Below, piece by piece: positions 17,934 to 27,449 of a DNA stretch of 64,000 bases. A program made the translations under genes and the position numbers. The notes beneath the pieces are model-generated. The model had not been told where the DNA came from. It saw nothing but the letters and a program-made list of their open reading frames with translations, and did not search any database. The DNA is taken from NCBI RefSeq assembly GCF_000935025.1, contig NZ_CP010836.1, forward strand, positions 2,728,001 to 2,792,000. Direction: 5' to 3'. The DNA comes from Sphingomonas hengshuiensis. GTDB taxonomy: Bacteria > Pseudomonadota > Alphaproteobacteria > Sphingomonadales > Sphingomonadaceae. Position 1 is the first letter of the stretch. The number at the start of each line of letters is the position of its first letter.

Positions 17934-18036
17934 CCGTTCGTGCTGAGCCTGTCGAAGCACAGTGAGTCTCACTCCCCCCATCGACGCCGCCTGCGGCGTC
18001 GCTCTGGACAGGCTTCGACAAGCTCAGGGCGAACGG
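17934..18036. repeat. Palindromic intergenic repeat (REP-like, type C)
   Basis: Arms CCGTTCGTGCTGAGCCTGTC (from 17934) and GACAAGCTCAGGGCGAACGG (to 18036), with inner parts GTCGAAGC / GCTTCGAC, form a long imperfect palindrome. An inner GCCGCCTGCGGCG hairpin sits in the loop. It lies between the LpoA-like gene and the convergent end of the exopolysaccharide operon. Confidence 0.8.
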
Positions 18037-18081
18037 TAATGGTGGTTCGGCGGAATGACTGGAAAAGGCTAGACCTGCGGC

Positions 18082-19974
18082 CTATCCGAACAGCCGCGCC
18101 AGGCTCCGCTCCAGCATCAGCATCTGCCACAAGGTCCGGCCATGCTCGGCCTTCCCCGCCTTGTGGTCCGCCGCCAGCCGCTCGACAACGCCCAGGTCGA
18201 ACCACCCCGTCGACGCCAGCAGCTTAGACCGCCCCAGCGCCGCCGCTTCCCCGGCCAGCGCGGCGCGGAACCACGCGCTCACCGGCGTCACGAACCCCAT
18301 TTTCGGGCGATAGAGGATCTCCTTGGGCAGCCAGGGCTCCAGCGCCTTTTTCACCAGCCACTTGCCCTCGCCGCCATGGATGCGCAGCGCGGGCGGCAGC
18401 GTCGCGGCGAACTCGACCAGCCGATGGTCGAGCAATGGCTCGCGCGCCTCCAGCCCCACCGCCATGCTGGTGCGATCGACCTTGGTCAGGATGTCGCCGG
18501 GCAGCCAATGCTGGATGTCGGCATATTGCGCGCGATCCAGCGCGTCACGCGCCGGGGCGGTGCGCATCGCATCGACATAGCGCTGCTCGGCGCGGTGCCC
18601 GCCCAGCACGCGCCGCGCCTCGCTGCTGTACAGCCGCTGGCGCAGGTCCGGGCCGGTGACCCCGACTGCCTTGGGATAGGCGAACTCGCCATTCTCGGCG
18701 AGCGCGAGCAAAGTCGTCTTCGCGCGGAACGGGCGCGGCGCCCAATCGGCCTTGGGGTAATAGCGCCCCAGCGTGCCGAACACCGAGCGGCGAAATCCCT
18801 CCGGCAACAGCCCGCGCACCCGCTCCTCGGCAGCGAAGAACTTGTATCGGCGATACCCCGCAAACGCCTCGTCCGCGCCATCGCCCGACAGCGCCACGGT
18901 CACGCTCTCGCGCGCCAGCTCGCACACGCGATAGGTCGGCAGCGCCGAGGCATCGGCAAAGGGTTCGTCGAACGCCGCGACCAGCGTGTCGATCAGCGCG
19001 AAGTCCTCCGCCGCAACCCGCCGGACGCTGTGCGCAGTGGCGAAGCGCGTCGCCACCACCTGCGCGTGCGCGGTCTCGTCATGGCCAGCGTCGTCGAACC
19101 CGATCGTGCAGGTCTTGACCGCCGCCTTGCTCGCCTCGGCCATCAGCGCGACGACGGCGCTGCTATCCACCCCGCCCGACAGGAACGCTCCCAGCGGCAC
19201 GTCCGCCACCATCCGCGACCGCACTGCGACGCGCAGATGCTCGACCAGCTCGGCCTGCAAATCCTTCGGCTTGCCCGCCGCGCGCTTCGAAAAGTCGATG
19301 TCCCACCACCGCGCCGGCTCGGGCACCGGATGGCCGCGCCGCAGCAGCAGGAAATGCCCGGCGGGCAGCTTCTTCACCCCCGCCAGCAGCGAGGCGTCGT
19401 CGGGGACATAGCCCAGCCCCAGATAATCCTCGACCGCGCGGAAATCGGGGGTGCGGCGGAACAGCGGGTGCGCCATCAGCCCCTTCAGCTCGGACGCGAA
19501 CGCCACTGCGCCGTCCGACAGCTCGGCATAATGGAGCGGCTTCACCCCGAACCGGTCGCGCGCCAGGAACAGGCTGCGCGCAGTCTCGTCGTACAGCGCA
19601 AAGGCGAACATCCCGTTGAGCCGCGACAGCATCCCCGGCCCCCAGGCGCGCCAGCCATGGAGCAGCACTTCGGTATCGCTGTCGGTCGCGAACCGCGCGC
19701 CCAGCGCCTCCAGCTCGGCGCGGACCTCGCGGAAATTATAGATTTCGCCGTTGAACACCACGACGACGCCCTGATCGGGAGTCGCCATCGGCTGCACCCC
19801 GCCCTCCAGGTCGATGATCGCCAGCCGCCTATGGCCGAGCCCGACCCCGGGCGCGGTCCACACCCCCGCGCCGTCCGGCCCGCGATGCGCGATCGCGTCG
19901 GTCATCTGGACGATGCGGTGCGGCTCGACCGGCTTGGGCGTGGCGGGGTAATAGAGCCCCGCGATGCCGCACAC
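18082..19974 (-). CDS. Exosortase A-associated amidotransferase (asparagine synthase-like)
   Basis: A 630-aa glutamine-hydrolysing asparagine synthase homologue of the XrtA-associated amidotransferase 1 type. Cys2 (MCGIAGLYYP) is the class II glutaminase nucleophile, and the synthetase domain has the pyrophosphate loop SGGVDSS at about residue 265. It probably amidates a sugar acid or amino-sugar in the exopolysaccharide. The start is GTG at 19974, directly abutting the exosortase stop with no gap. It is the last gene of the minus-strand operon. Confidence 0.92.
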   Translation of the reverse strand: MCGIAGLYYPATPKPVEPHRIVQMTDAIAHRGPDGAGVWTAPGVGLGHRRLAIIDLEGGVQPMATPDQGVVVVFNGEIYNFREVRAELEALGARFATDSDTEVLLHGWRAWGPGMLSRLNGMFAFALYDETARSLFLARDRFGVKPLHYAELSDGAVAFASELKGLMAHPLFRRTPDFRAVEDYLGLGYVPDDASLLAGVKKLPAGHFLLLRRGHPVPEPARWWDIDFSKRAAGKPKDLQAELVEHLRVAVRSRMVADVPLGAFLSGGVDSSAVVALMAEASKAAVKTCTIGFDDAGHDETAHAQVVATRFATAHSVRRVAAEDFALIDTLVAAFDEPFADASALPTYRVCELARESVTVALSGDGADEAFAGYRRYKFFAAEERVRGLLPEGFRRSVFGTLGRYYPKADWAPRPFRAKTTLLALAENGEFAYPKAVGVTGPDLRQRLYSSEARRVLGGHRAEQRYVDAMRTAPARDALDRAQYADIQHWLPGDILTKVDRTSMAVGLEAREPLLDHRLVEFAATLPPALRIHGGEGKWLVKKALEPWLPKEILYRPKMGFVTPVSAWFRAALAGEAAALGRSKLLASTGWFDLGVVERLAADHKAGKAEHGRTLWQMLMLERSLARLFG

Positions 19975-21519
19975 CTAGCGGGTGCCCGCCATGCGGTCGG
20001 CCAGCGCGTCGACCGGGCCGATCGCCGCCAGGAAATCGCGGATCGCGCCCCCGGCATCGCCGTCCTGCTCCGCCGACAGCAGCACCGCGACGGCAGCCTG
20101 GTTGCCGCCCAGCAGCTTGGTCTTGAGGGTCGCCAGTTTCACGCGTTTGTCGCTCCCGGTCAGCGTTTCGCCGACCCGGTACCAGCTCACCGTCTGCCGT
20201 TCCACCCGCGCGGGACCAACCATGCGCAGCGCATGCCCGCCCGCGACCGGCGGCAGGTCCTCGATCCGCACCCATCGATCATTCTCGCGGATCGCCCCGA
20301 TACCGAAGCCGACCAGCTCCTTGCCCTCGTGCTGGCTGCCATAGACTGCGATCGCCAGGTCGACTGCCCGCCCCTGCGCATCGGCATAGCGTCCGATCAG
20401 GAAATGGTCGGCGCCGGGGAAATTGGGCGACCAGGGCGCGACGCTGCTCATCGCCACGCGCTGCCACCCCGCCACCTGCGGCAGATCGATCCGGGGCGGC
20501 AGCGGCGCTGCCCGCGCGGCGATCAGGCTGCTCCAGCCGAGGAACAGGCTGGCGATCAGCGGCACCAGCAGCGCGGCGAGCGGTGCGTCGATCTGGCGCA
20601 GGGGCGGCGATTGCAGCGTGGCGGGATCGAACCAGCGCGCATCGGGATCGCGGTCAAACCCTTTCCACCCGATCGCCAGCACCGCCGCCATCACCAGCGC
20701 GAAGAACACCCAGCCATAGACGATATGGTCCATCCCCGTCGCCCGCTCGACCGAGGTCCACCACGCGGCATAGATCGTCCCGAACGCGCGCAGCCCGTTG
20801 GCGATCACCGGCACCACCAGCGCCGCGACCAGAAACGCCGCGCGCCGCCGCCAGGAGACATAACATACATTGGCGACGAGCACCCCGAACGCGATCATCG
20901 CGATCACGAACTTCGCGCCCGAACACGCCTCGGCAATCTCGAAAAAGCCATTGGGGGTCGTGATCAGCACCCCGTCCATCTCGGCGGGGACCCCGAACAG
21001 ATGGAGCAGGGGCATCACCATGTGGCTTGTGATCGTCTGGAGCGGCGCCTCGAGGAAATCGCCGAACGGCACGAGGAACGCCATATAGGCCAGCGGGAAC
21101 AGCAGCGCCCGCGCCACGTTCGGCCCAAGCACGGCCACCGCCGCACCCTGCAGCATCAGCACCAGCCCGGCATGGCGGAACAGCGCCACCCCCGCCGCGT
21201 CGCCCAGCACCCAGCCAAAGCCGCCCGCCGCGACCAACGCGAGTCCCGGCCACCATCCCTGCGGCGCGACCTGCGCCAGCTCGCGCCGCCGCTGCCACAC
21301 CAGCCACCCGATCACCGGCGCGATGAACAGGCAATGCCCGAAGGTGGTGTTGGTCCAATAGATTGTCGCCAGATCGGCGGTGTCGCCGCGAAACAGCAGC
21401 AGCAGCGCTGCCCAGGCGGCGGCGAGCAACGCGGCATGGCGCTTCCACGCTGCGTCGAAGCGCGTACGCACGGGCTCCAGCCCGTCCGCCGGCACCGAAC
21501 CCGACAATGCAGCGGTCAT
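19975..21519 (-). CDS. xrtA: Exosortase A with C-terminal EpsI domain
   Basis: A 514-aa membrane cysteine protease/transpeptidase. The exosortase domain has eight or so membrane helices and the catalytic triad Cys199 (EACSGAKF), Arg244 (NGLRAF) and His265 (DHIVYGW). From about residue 300 an extracytoplasmic EpsI (DUF3485) domain is fused, as in XrtA of other proteobacteria. It processes PEP-CTERM proteins and is required in exopolysaccharide loci. ATG overlaps the glycosyltransferase stop. No PEP-CTERM substrate is encoded in this window. Confidence 0.95.
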   Translation of the reverse strand: MTAALSGSVPADGLEPVRTRFDAAWKRHAALLAAAWAALLLLFRGDTADLATIYWTNTTFGHCLFIAPVIGWLVWQRRRELAQVAPQGWWPGLALVAAGGFGWVLGDAAGVALFRHAGLVLMLQGAAVAVLGPNVARALLFPLAYMAFLVPFGDFLEAPLQTITSHMVMPLLHLFGVPAEMDGVLITTPNGFFEIAEACSGAKFVIAMIAFGVLVANVCYVSWRRRAAFLVAALVVPVIANGLRAFGTIYAAWWTSVERATGMDHIVYGWVFFALVMAAVLAIGWKGFDRDPDARWFDPATLQSPPLRQIDAPLAALLVPLIASLFLGWSSLIAARAAPLPPRIDLPQVAGWQRVAMSSVAPWSPNFPGADHFLIGRYADAQGRAVDLAIAVYGSQHEGKELVGFGIGAIRENDRWVRIEDLPPVAGGHALRMVGPARVERQTVSWYRVGETLTGSDKRVKLATLKTKLLGGNQAAVAVLLSAEQDGDAGGAIRDFLAAIGPVDALADRMAGTR

Positions 21520-22769
21520 GCCGCAGTCTTGCGCGGCGGCTTCGCCACATCGGCGGCGCGCGCGACCAGCGACTCCTTGGCGGGGCGCAACGGCAGCCCG
21601 AGCACCTCGTCGAGCGGGGCCAGCCGCGCCGCCCAGCTATACCGCTCGATCACCTGCCGTCGCGCGCTCTCGCCCAGTTCGGCGGCGTGGCGTGGGCTGG
21701 CGAGCAAATCGGTTATCGCCTCGGCAATCTCGCCCACGGTCGATCCGACGCGGATCGTGCCGCCATGGTCGATCCCCTCCGCCGCCGCGGCGGACGCGAC
21801 CACGGGCCGCGCCATCGCCATCCCCTCCAGCACCTTGTTCTGGATGCCGCGCGCCAGCTTGAGCGGCGCCACGACCACCGCCGCCGCCGCCAGCCAGCCG
21901 CGCACATCGGCGACTTCGCCGGTCACCATCACTCCGGGCAGCCTGGCCAGCGCGCGCACCGCCTCGATAGGGTTGCGCCCGACGATCATGAACCGCGCGT
22001 CGGGATGGACCAGCCGGATATGCGGCAGGATCGTCTCGGCGAACCAGGTCACGCCTTCGACATTGGGGCGATAGTCCATCTGCCCGGTGAACACGATCAG
22101 CGATCCCATCGCGTCGATCCGCTTGAAGGTCGCGGCGGGATCGAAGAACTCGGTGTCGATGCCGTTCTCGATCACATGCAGCCGGTCGGCGCCAGTGCGC
22201 GCGCGGAACAGGTCGACTTCGGCCTGGCTGACGAACAGATTGGCATCGGCGCGCGCCGCGATGGCCTTTTCATGCTGCATCAGCAACCGCGCCTCGCGCG
22301 CGAACATCCACGCCATCGGCCCCTTGCTGCTCTTGGCATAGGCGGCGAACTTCGCCGAATCCATGTCGACGAAATCCATGATCACGCGCTGGCGCGGGCG
22401 CGGCGGCAGATATTGCGCCATCTGGCTGGAAAAGACGAAGATCGTGTCGATCCGGTGCCGCGCGAGGATGTTCTCGACCGCCTCGCGCAGCGCCTCGTTG
22501 TCGAACGCCGTCAGCGACACCGGGCGGTGCGAGGACAGCGCATGCACCGCCGCCATCAGCCGCGACTTGGACCGCCACACGATCGAACGATTGCCGGTAT
22601 AGCGCGCCAGCCCGCCCTTGTGCTTCATGTCCTTGGGATCGTCGGCGAACGCGATCAGGTGGACGCGCTTCTTCGTCGACAGATATTTGAGGATGTGGAA
22701 CCCGCGGATCTTGTCGCCGCGATCGGGGGGATAGGGCACGCGGTGCGCAAGGAACAATATGTCCCCCAT
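21516..22769 (-). CDS. XrtA-system glycosyltransferase (family 1/4-like)
   Basis: A 417-aa GT-B glycosyltransferase of the PEP-CTERM/EpsH1-associated subfamily (TIGR03087 type). The start MGDILFLAHRVPYPPDRGDK is diagnostic; the C-terminal nucleotide-sugar site GIQNKVLEGMAMARPVVAS is intact. It adds a sugar to the lipid-linked repeat unit on the cytoplasmic side. ATG 22769 overlaps the FemAB stop (ATGA), and its own stop overlaps xrtA. Confidence 0.92.
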   Translation of the reverse strand: MGDILFLAHRVPYPPDRGDKIRGFHILKYLSTKKRVHLIAFADDPKDMKHKGGLARYTGNRSIVWRSKSRLMAAVHALSSHRPVSLTAFDNEALREAVENILARHRIDTIFVFSSQMAQYLPPRPRQRVIMDFVDMDSAKFAAYAKSSKGPMAWMFAREARLLMQHEKAIAARADANLFVSQAEVDLFRARTGADRLHVIENGIDTEFFDPAATFKRIDAMGSLIVFTGQMDYRPNVEGVTWFAETILPHIRLVHPDARFMIVGRNPIEAVRALARLPGVMVTGEVADVRGWLAAAAVVVAPLKLARGIQNKVLEGMAMARPVVASAAAAEGIDHGGTIRVGSTVGEIAEAITDLLASPRHAAELGESARRQVIERYSWAARLAPLDEVLGLPLRPAKESLVARAADVAKPPRKTAA

Positions 22770-23842
22770 CAGCCCAGCCCCCGCGAAATCCACGGCCCCA
22801 CGCGGCTGGCGAGCCATAGCGGCATCCGCTTCCACGCGCGCACCTGGAGGCTGAACTTCGGGTCGAGCGGGTTGATCGATCGCGGCGCCGAACCGTCGGT
22901 GGTGCGCGTGAAATAGGTCAGCGGCTGCGCCTCGAACCCCCAATTCTTCTTGAACGCCGCGGCGCCGGTCCCGGCCTTGGACCGCCCGAAATCGAACCGG
23001 TTGCACCCGCGTTCGCGGGCGTGGCGCATCAGTGCGAAATACATCGCGTCGTTCGCGCGCAGCGCGCGCGCGGCGGCGGTGCCTCCCCCCCAATAGGGAT
23101 AGACCATGCCCTTCCAATAGAGACTTAGGACGCTTGCCACCGCCACCCCGCTGCACCGCACTATAAGTACGTCCGCCGAATTGCCAAACTCCGAACACAC
23201 CTCGGCGAACAGCGCCGGCGGGAAGACCGGTGTGCCCAGGTTCCGGACCGATTCGGCATAGACCGCATAGTGCGCGCGCAGGTCGTCGGCGTGACAGCCG
23301 GTGTGGATGGCCAGCCCGTTGCCCAGCGCGCGGCGGACCTCGGCGCGCTGCTTGCGCGGGATCGCGAGCAGCTCGGCCTCGTCATCGGCGGCAAGCGGGC
23401 GGACGAACCCCAGATAACGGCTGGCGTCGGCGTCCCACCCCGCGCCCGGCGCCGCACCGCCGCGCAGCTCGATCGTGCCGCAGCTCAGCCGCGCAGCAAG
23501 CGCCAGCGCCGCCTCTGCCAGCTGCTCCGCGATCGCCGGGCTATCCGCCAATATCCCGCCGCCGACGCCGAACCCGGCGGAGACGAGCGCCCGCCCGAAC
23601 AGCGGCGAATGCATCTCGGTCAGCGGCAACGCCCCCGCAATCTCGCCATTGCCACGCTCGACCAGCAGATAATGGCTCCGCTGGCGGCACCCGCGCGCAA
23701 CCGCGACGCTCCAGTTTGCCAGATGGAACGGCGTGCCCAGCGGATGCTCGTGGACATAGCCGCCGATCCGCCCACGCTCGATCGAATCGCCCAGATCGGC
23801 GACGCGCAGCGTCAGCGCGCGGCTGCGCATCGGTGCGGTCAT
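22769..23842 (-). CDS. XrtA-associated FemAB-like acyltransferase
   Basis: A 357-aa GNAT-fold protein of the FemAB-related PEP-CTERM subfamily. Such enzymes transfer an aminoacyl or acyl group, by analogy with FemA/B that use aminoacyl-tRNA. The C-terminal block NRFDFGRSKAGTGAAAFKKN is the family hallmark. In this locus it may attach the amino acid-derived or acyl group produced by the decarboxylase/ligase/carrier genes; that link is inference. It is coupled on both sides by 1-4 bp overlaps. Confidence 0.9.
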   Translation of the reverse strand: MTAPMRSRALTLRVADLGDSIERGRIGGYVHEHPLGTPFHLANWSVAVARGCRQRSHYLLVERGNGEIAGALPLTEMHSPLFGRALVSAGFGVGGGILADSPAIAEQLAEAALALAARLSCGTIELRGGAAPGAGWDADASRYLGFVRPLAADDEAELLAIPRKQRAEVRRALGNGLAIHTGCHADDLRAHYAVYAESVRNLGTPVFPPALFAEVCSEFGNSADVLIVRCSGVAVASVLSLYWKGMVYPYWGGGTAAARALRANDAMYFALMRHARERGCNRFDFGRSKAGTGAAAFKKNWGFEAQPLTYFTRTTDGSAPRSINPLDPKFSLQVRAWKRMPLWLASRVGPWISRGLG

Positions 23843-24681
23843 GGCAGCCGCGCCGCCGCCTGCGCGACGACGGCGTCCATCCGCCCCCAGTCGTGCGCGG
23901 CGATCAGCCGCTCGACCTTGCCCGCCATCGCCCCCAGCCGGGCATAATGCCGCAGCCGCGATTTGAGCGGCGCCGCAGTCACCCGCGGCTGCTCGGGATC
24001 GATCTCCCAGGGGTGGAAATAGAAGATCGCCGGCGCGCCTTCACGGTTAGCGGCGCGCACCGCCCGCGCGGTCACTGCGCCGGGCAACAGCCGGAAAAAC
24101 CCGCCGCCGGTCGTCACCTGCCGCCCGAATATCTCGGCCAGCGTGATCGGCATCTCGATCAGCGCGGCGCCCTCGACCGGGCGATAGGCGCGGCGCGGCG
24201 CATCGGGCCAGCCATAATGGTCATGCCGCACCGGCGCGACGCTGGAGGAATAGGAATACCCCGCCTCGGCCAGGATCGCGTGCGCCCAGGGCGTGCGGCG
24301 ATCGATCGAGAAGCTCGGCGCGCGATAGCCGATGACGCGCGTGCCGCTGGCGTCCTCCAGCGCGGTGCGCGCCGCCGCCAGATCGGCGCGAAACTGCTCG
24401 GGCCCCATCGTGAACACCCGCTGATGGTCCCAGCCATGGCTGGCGACTTCGTGCCCGGCCTCGGCGATCCGCCGGATCAGCGCGGGGTAACGCTCGGCGA
24501 CCCAGCCCAGCGTGAAGAACGTCGCCTTCACCCCCGCCCGGTCGAACAGCGCCAGCACCTTGTCGGTATTGGCCTCGACGCGATGCTCCAGCCCGTCCCA
24601 GTCGGTGCGCCGGATACTATGCTCGAACGCACCGACCTGGAACCAGTCCTCGACATCGACCGAGAGCGCGTTGAGCACCAT
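23839..24681 (-). CDS. XrtA-system polysaccharide deacetylase
   Basis: A 280-aa NodB-homology deacetylase with a C-terminal DUF3473 extension, the PEP-CTERM-locus subfamily. The N-terminal metal aspartates are in ALSVDVEDWFQVG and the second metal motif is SHGWDH (about residues 85-92); the catalytic Asp/His regions are preserved. It would remove N-acetyl groups from the exopolysaccharide. No signal peptide is seen. ATGA overlap with the FemAB gene. Confidence 0.92.
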   Translation of the reverse strand: MVLNALSVDVEDWFQVGAFEHSIRRTDWDGLEHRVEANTDKVLALFDRAGVKATFFTLGWVAERYPALIRRIAEAGHEVASHGWDHQRVFTMGPEQFRADLAAARTALEDASGTRVIGYRAPSFSIDRRTPWAHAILAEAGYSYSSSVAPVRHDHYGWPDAPRRAYRPVEGAALIEMPITLAEIFGRQVTTGGGFFRLLPGAVTARAVRAANREGAPAIFYFHPWEIDPEQPRVTAAPLKSRLRHYARLGAMAGKVERLIAAHDWGRMDAVVAQAAARLP

Positions 24682-24685
24682 CGGG

Positions 24686-25840
24686 TCAGGCCGCGGTTCC
24701 GCGCACTGCCGAGATGTCCGGGCGGCGCTGCTCGCCGCTCTCGACCCAGTCGACCAGCAGCGTCAGCACGCGGCGCAACGCCTCGTCCTGCTGCTGCATC
24801 TGCCGCTCCAGATTGGCGATGCGTTCGTCGATCGCGGCATCGGGCACCGCCGCCGGGGCGGGCGCGGGCGGAACTGCGGGCGTCGGCGTCCCCATCGGCA
24901 ACGGCGCGCGATCGCTCAGTTCATAGGGATCGACCGTGCGCATCGCGTCGGGCCAGGGCGCCCGCGCCGGTGCCGGCGTCGCCGCGCGCGCCGCTGCAGA
25001 GGGCCCCGCGGCGCTCGCCGCCGACGGCATCGTGTCATTGTCGAGGTCGGCGATCACCACCGCCAGCTCGGCATGCCCAAACGTCTCGATCTGCTCGATC
25101 GCACCGAACAGCAGCACCCGGCTCGCGAGCTGGTTGAGCCGCCGCGGCGACCCGCCCGACCAGCGATACATCGCCGCCACCGCATCGTTGGTGAAGCGCG
25201 GCTTGCCCCGCCACCCGACACAGCTCAGCCGGTGGATCAGGTACGGCTCGGCCTCGTCGGCATTCATCGGCTCCAGATGGTGCGTCGCGATCACCCGCTG
25301 GCGCAACTGCTCGAGCTTGGCGTCACCCAGCGTCGCGCGGAACTCGGGCTGGCCGAGCAGGAATATCTGGAGCAGCGCATAGCCGCTCGCCTGGAAATTG
25401 GAGAGCATCCGCAGCTCCTCCAGGCTCTCCAGCGCCAATGCCTGCGCCTCGTCGACGATCAGCAGCGTCCGCCGCCCGCTGCGCGCGACTTCGTGCAGCG
25501 CGCGCTCGATCGACGCGAGCATCGTCGCCTTGGTCGCGCCCGTCGCATCGAGGTTCAGCCCCGCGCACACCAGCCGCAACAGGTCGTCGGGGCCGAGCTG
25601 GCTCGACACGATCTTGAGGACGTTCAGCCGCTCGCTGTCGATCTCGCCCAGCAAATGGCCCATCAGCGTGGTCTTGCCCGCGCCGGGATCGCCGGTGATG
25701 ACGACAAAGCCCTCGCCCTGGCTCAGCCCATAGCCGAGATACGCCATCGCCTTGCGGTGCGACGCGGTTTCGAACCAGAAACGCGGATCGGGGGTCAGCT
25801 GGAACGGCCGCCCGCTCAATCCATAATGGTCGTCGTACAT
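24686..25840 (-). CDS. XrtA-associated ExeA-like ATPase
   Basis: A 384-aa AAA ATPase of the secretion-ATPase PEP-CTERM subfamily (related to ExeA/GspA). MYDDHYGLSGRPFQLTPDPR is the family start; Walker A GDPGAGKT is at 50-57 and Walker B LLIVDEAQ ends at Asp130-Glu131. After residue 270 the chain becomes Ala/Pro-rich and ends in a short predicted coiled coil. AGAGAAGACG precedes ATG 25840. Exact role in assembly of the export machinery is unknown. Confidence 0.9.
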   Translation of the reverse strand: MYDDHYGLSGRPFQLTPDPRFWFETASHRKAMAYLGYGLSQGEGFVVITGDPGAGKTTLMGHLLGEIDSERLNVLKIVSSQLGPDDLLRLVCAGLNLDATGATKATMLASIERALHEVARSGRRTLLIVDEAQALALESLEELRMLSNFQASGYALLQIFLLGQPEFRATLGDAKLEQLRQRVIATHHLEPMNADEAEPYLIHRLSCVGWRGKPRFTNDAVAAMYRWSGGSPRRLNQLASRVLLFGAIEQIETFGHAELAVVIADLDNDTMPSAASAAGPSAAARAATPAPARAPWPDAMRTVDPYELSDRAPLPMGTPTPAVPPAPAPAAVPDAAIDERIANLERQMQQQDEALRRVLTLLVDWVESGEQRRPDISAVRGTAA

Positions 25841-25856
25841 CGTCTTCTCTCGACTC

Positions 25857-27449
25857 TCAGAACCCATAACGCAGGCCCAGCAATGCCTGCGCCGCCGCGC
25901 TGGTATCGCCATCCTTTTCGAACCCGAAAATGCCCAGCGACGCCGTCGCCCCCAGCGGGCCGAAGCGATGCGTATAGGCGGTATTGGCGCCCCAGCCGAG
26001 CACCGCGTCGCTCGCCAGGTCGGTGGTATAATAGCTGGCATAGACGCTGCTGCTCAACGCGCCGTTACGCCCGATATCGGTCGAGCCGAAGCCCTGGAGG
26101 TAATAGCTCTCGTCCGACGTGCCATTGATCGCCGCACCCGCGCTGTTCGACGGCGCGATGAACGTCCGCCGCGCATAACCGCCGCCGATCCCCAGCCGCG
26201 TGCTGCCGCGGTTGAGCACTGCGACGCCGGTAATCCCGCGCGAGCGATAGGCCGAGGTCGCAGCCGATGCGAAGACATTGTTCAGGCACCCGCCCGCCGC
26301 CGCGCCGGTGGTGCCATAGATGCAGCCGCCGAATTCATTGCCGAACGGGTCGGTGGTCGTCACGAAGCTGGTCGGCAGCGTCGACAGCGCACTGCCCACC
26401 TGCTGGCCGAACGTCTGGACATTGTCGTACACCCCGATCTGCACCCCGCTGCCGCGCCCGATCTGGTAGCTGGCCGATCCGGTATAGCTCATCGATCCAT
26501 AGCGCCGTCCAACCCGCGCCTCCAGGAAGGTACGCCGACCGGGGCGCCAGATCACGCCCCCGTCCCAGAACGCCGCGTCGAGGTCGTAGGCCAGCCGCCG
26601 CGGCGAGGCGGGGTCGGTGACATAGCGGCCATTGGCGTCGGTCACTGCGTTGCCCGCGGTATCGCGCAGCGCGTCGCGCTGGCTGACCTGGATCTTGTCA
26701 TAGCCAACCCCCGCGGTCAGCGCGAGCGTGGGCAGCACCGGCACGACCAGGTCGCCGCGGACATATTTGCCCTCGAACCTTTGGTCGAGCTGCCCGGCGT
26801 CCTCGCGCGTGTACGACCCGCTCACGGTGACGCCCACCGGCAGCACGACGCCCGATTTCACGCCGACGCTGGCGGTGGCGACATGCACCTTCGAATCGTC
26901 GAACCGGTCGAGCTGCGCCGCGCTTGCGTCAACCCCCGTCGCGCCCGGCGCCTCGACCTTGGTATAGCCGAAACGATAGGCGGCATTGGCAAAGACCGGG
27001 CCGACATGCGTCTGAAGATTGGGGCCGACATAGCCCGAATAGAGCTGGCTGCTGTTGCGGATATTGCCCTGCGTCGTCCCCGCTGCATCGCCGCGGATAT
27101 CCGCCCGCGTGCGCGTCGCGATCGCGCCGCCCTCGATCGTCAGCCCCGGCGCCACCCGCGCCCGCGCGCGCGCCAGCCCGCTATGCGTCTGGTCGTTGGC
27201 CAGACTGCCGTCATAGGCGAAGCGCCGCTCATATTTGTAACTCACCTGCACTTCGACGCGGCGCGTCTGCACGCTCGCATCGACCCCCGCGGCGACCGTC
27301 GAATAGGTCAGCACGTCGCCCCCGCCCGACAGATCCGCGCTCAGCACCTGGCTCGCCTCGATATAGGGCGATACGCGCGTCCGCTGCGCCAGCGCGGGCT
27401 GCACCCCGCACGCCGCGATCACGGCGGCGGCGCAGATCAGGCGGGTCAC
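25857..27449 (-). CDS. XrtA-associated outer-membrane beta-barrel protein
   Basis: A 530-aa outer-membrane protein of the PEP-CTERM-associated barrel family (TIGR03016 type). A signal peptide ends near residue 20 (PALAQ), and the chain then shows many amphipathic strands and closes with an aromatic-final residue (LLGLRYGF), typical of barrels. It probably forms the secretion pore for the polymer. The start is GTG at 27447-27449, overlapping the kinase stop (GTGA), with GGGGAG upstream. Confidence 0.85.
   Translation of the reverse strand: MTRLICAAAVIAACGVQPALAQRTRVSPYIEASQVLSADLSGGGDVLTYSTVAAGVDASVQTRRVEVQVSYKYERRFAYDGSLANDQTHSGLARARARVAPGLTIEGGAIATRTRADIRGDAAGTTQGNIRNSSQLYSGYVGPNLQTHVGPVFANAAYRFGYTKVEAPGATGVDASAAQLDRFDDSKVHVATASVGVKSGVVLPVGVTVSGSYTREDAGQLDQRFEGKYVRGDLVVPVLPTLALTAGVGYDKIQVSQRDALRDTAGNAVTDANGRYVTDPASPRRLAYDLDAAFWDGGVIWRPGRRTFLEARVGRRYGSMSYTGSASYQIGRGSGVQIGVYDNVQTFGQQVGSALSTLPTSFVTTTDPFGNEFGGCIYGTTGAAAGGCLNNVFASAATSAYRSRGITGVAVLNRGSTRLGIGGGYARRTFIAPSNSAGAAINGTSDESYYLQGFGSTDIGRNGALSSSVYASYYTTDLASDAVLGWGANTAYTHRFGPLGATASLGIFGFEKDGDTSAAAQALLGLRYGF

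Noticed and set aside
18142..22074. A 1310-codon open frame on the plus strand, opposite the amidotransferase, exosortase and glycosyltransferase genes
   Set aside because: It is Arg/His/Pro/Gln-rich, has no domain and lies exactly antisense to well-conserved genes. It is the usual shadow of third-position GC bias. The same applies to long antisense frames at 367-2403, 24512-26128, 29990-32074, 46799-48829, 49980-51716 and 51867-53600.
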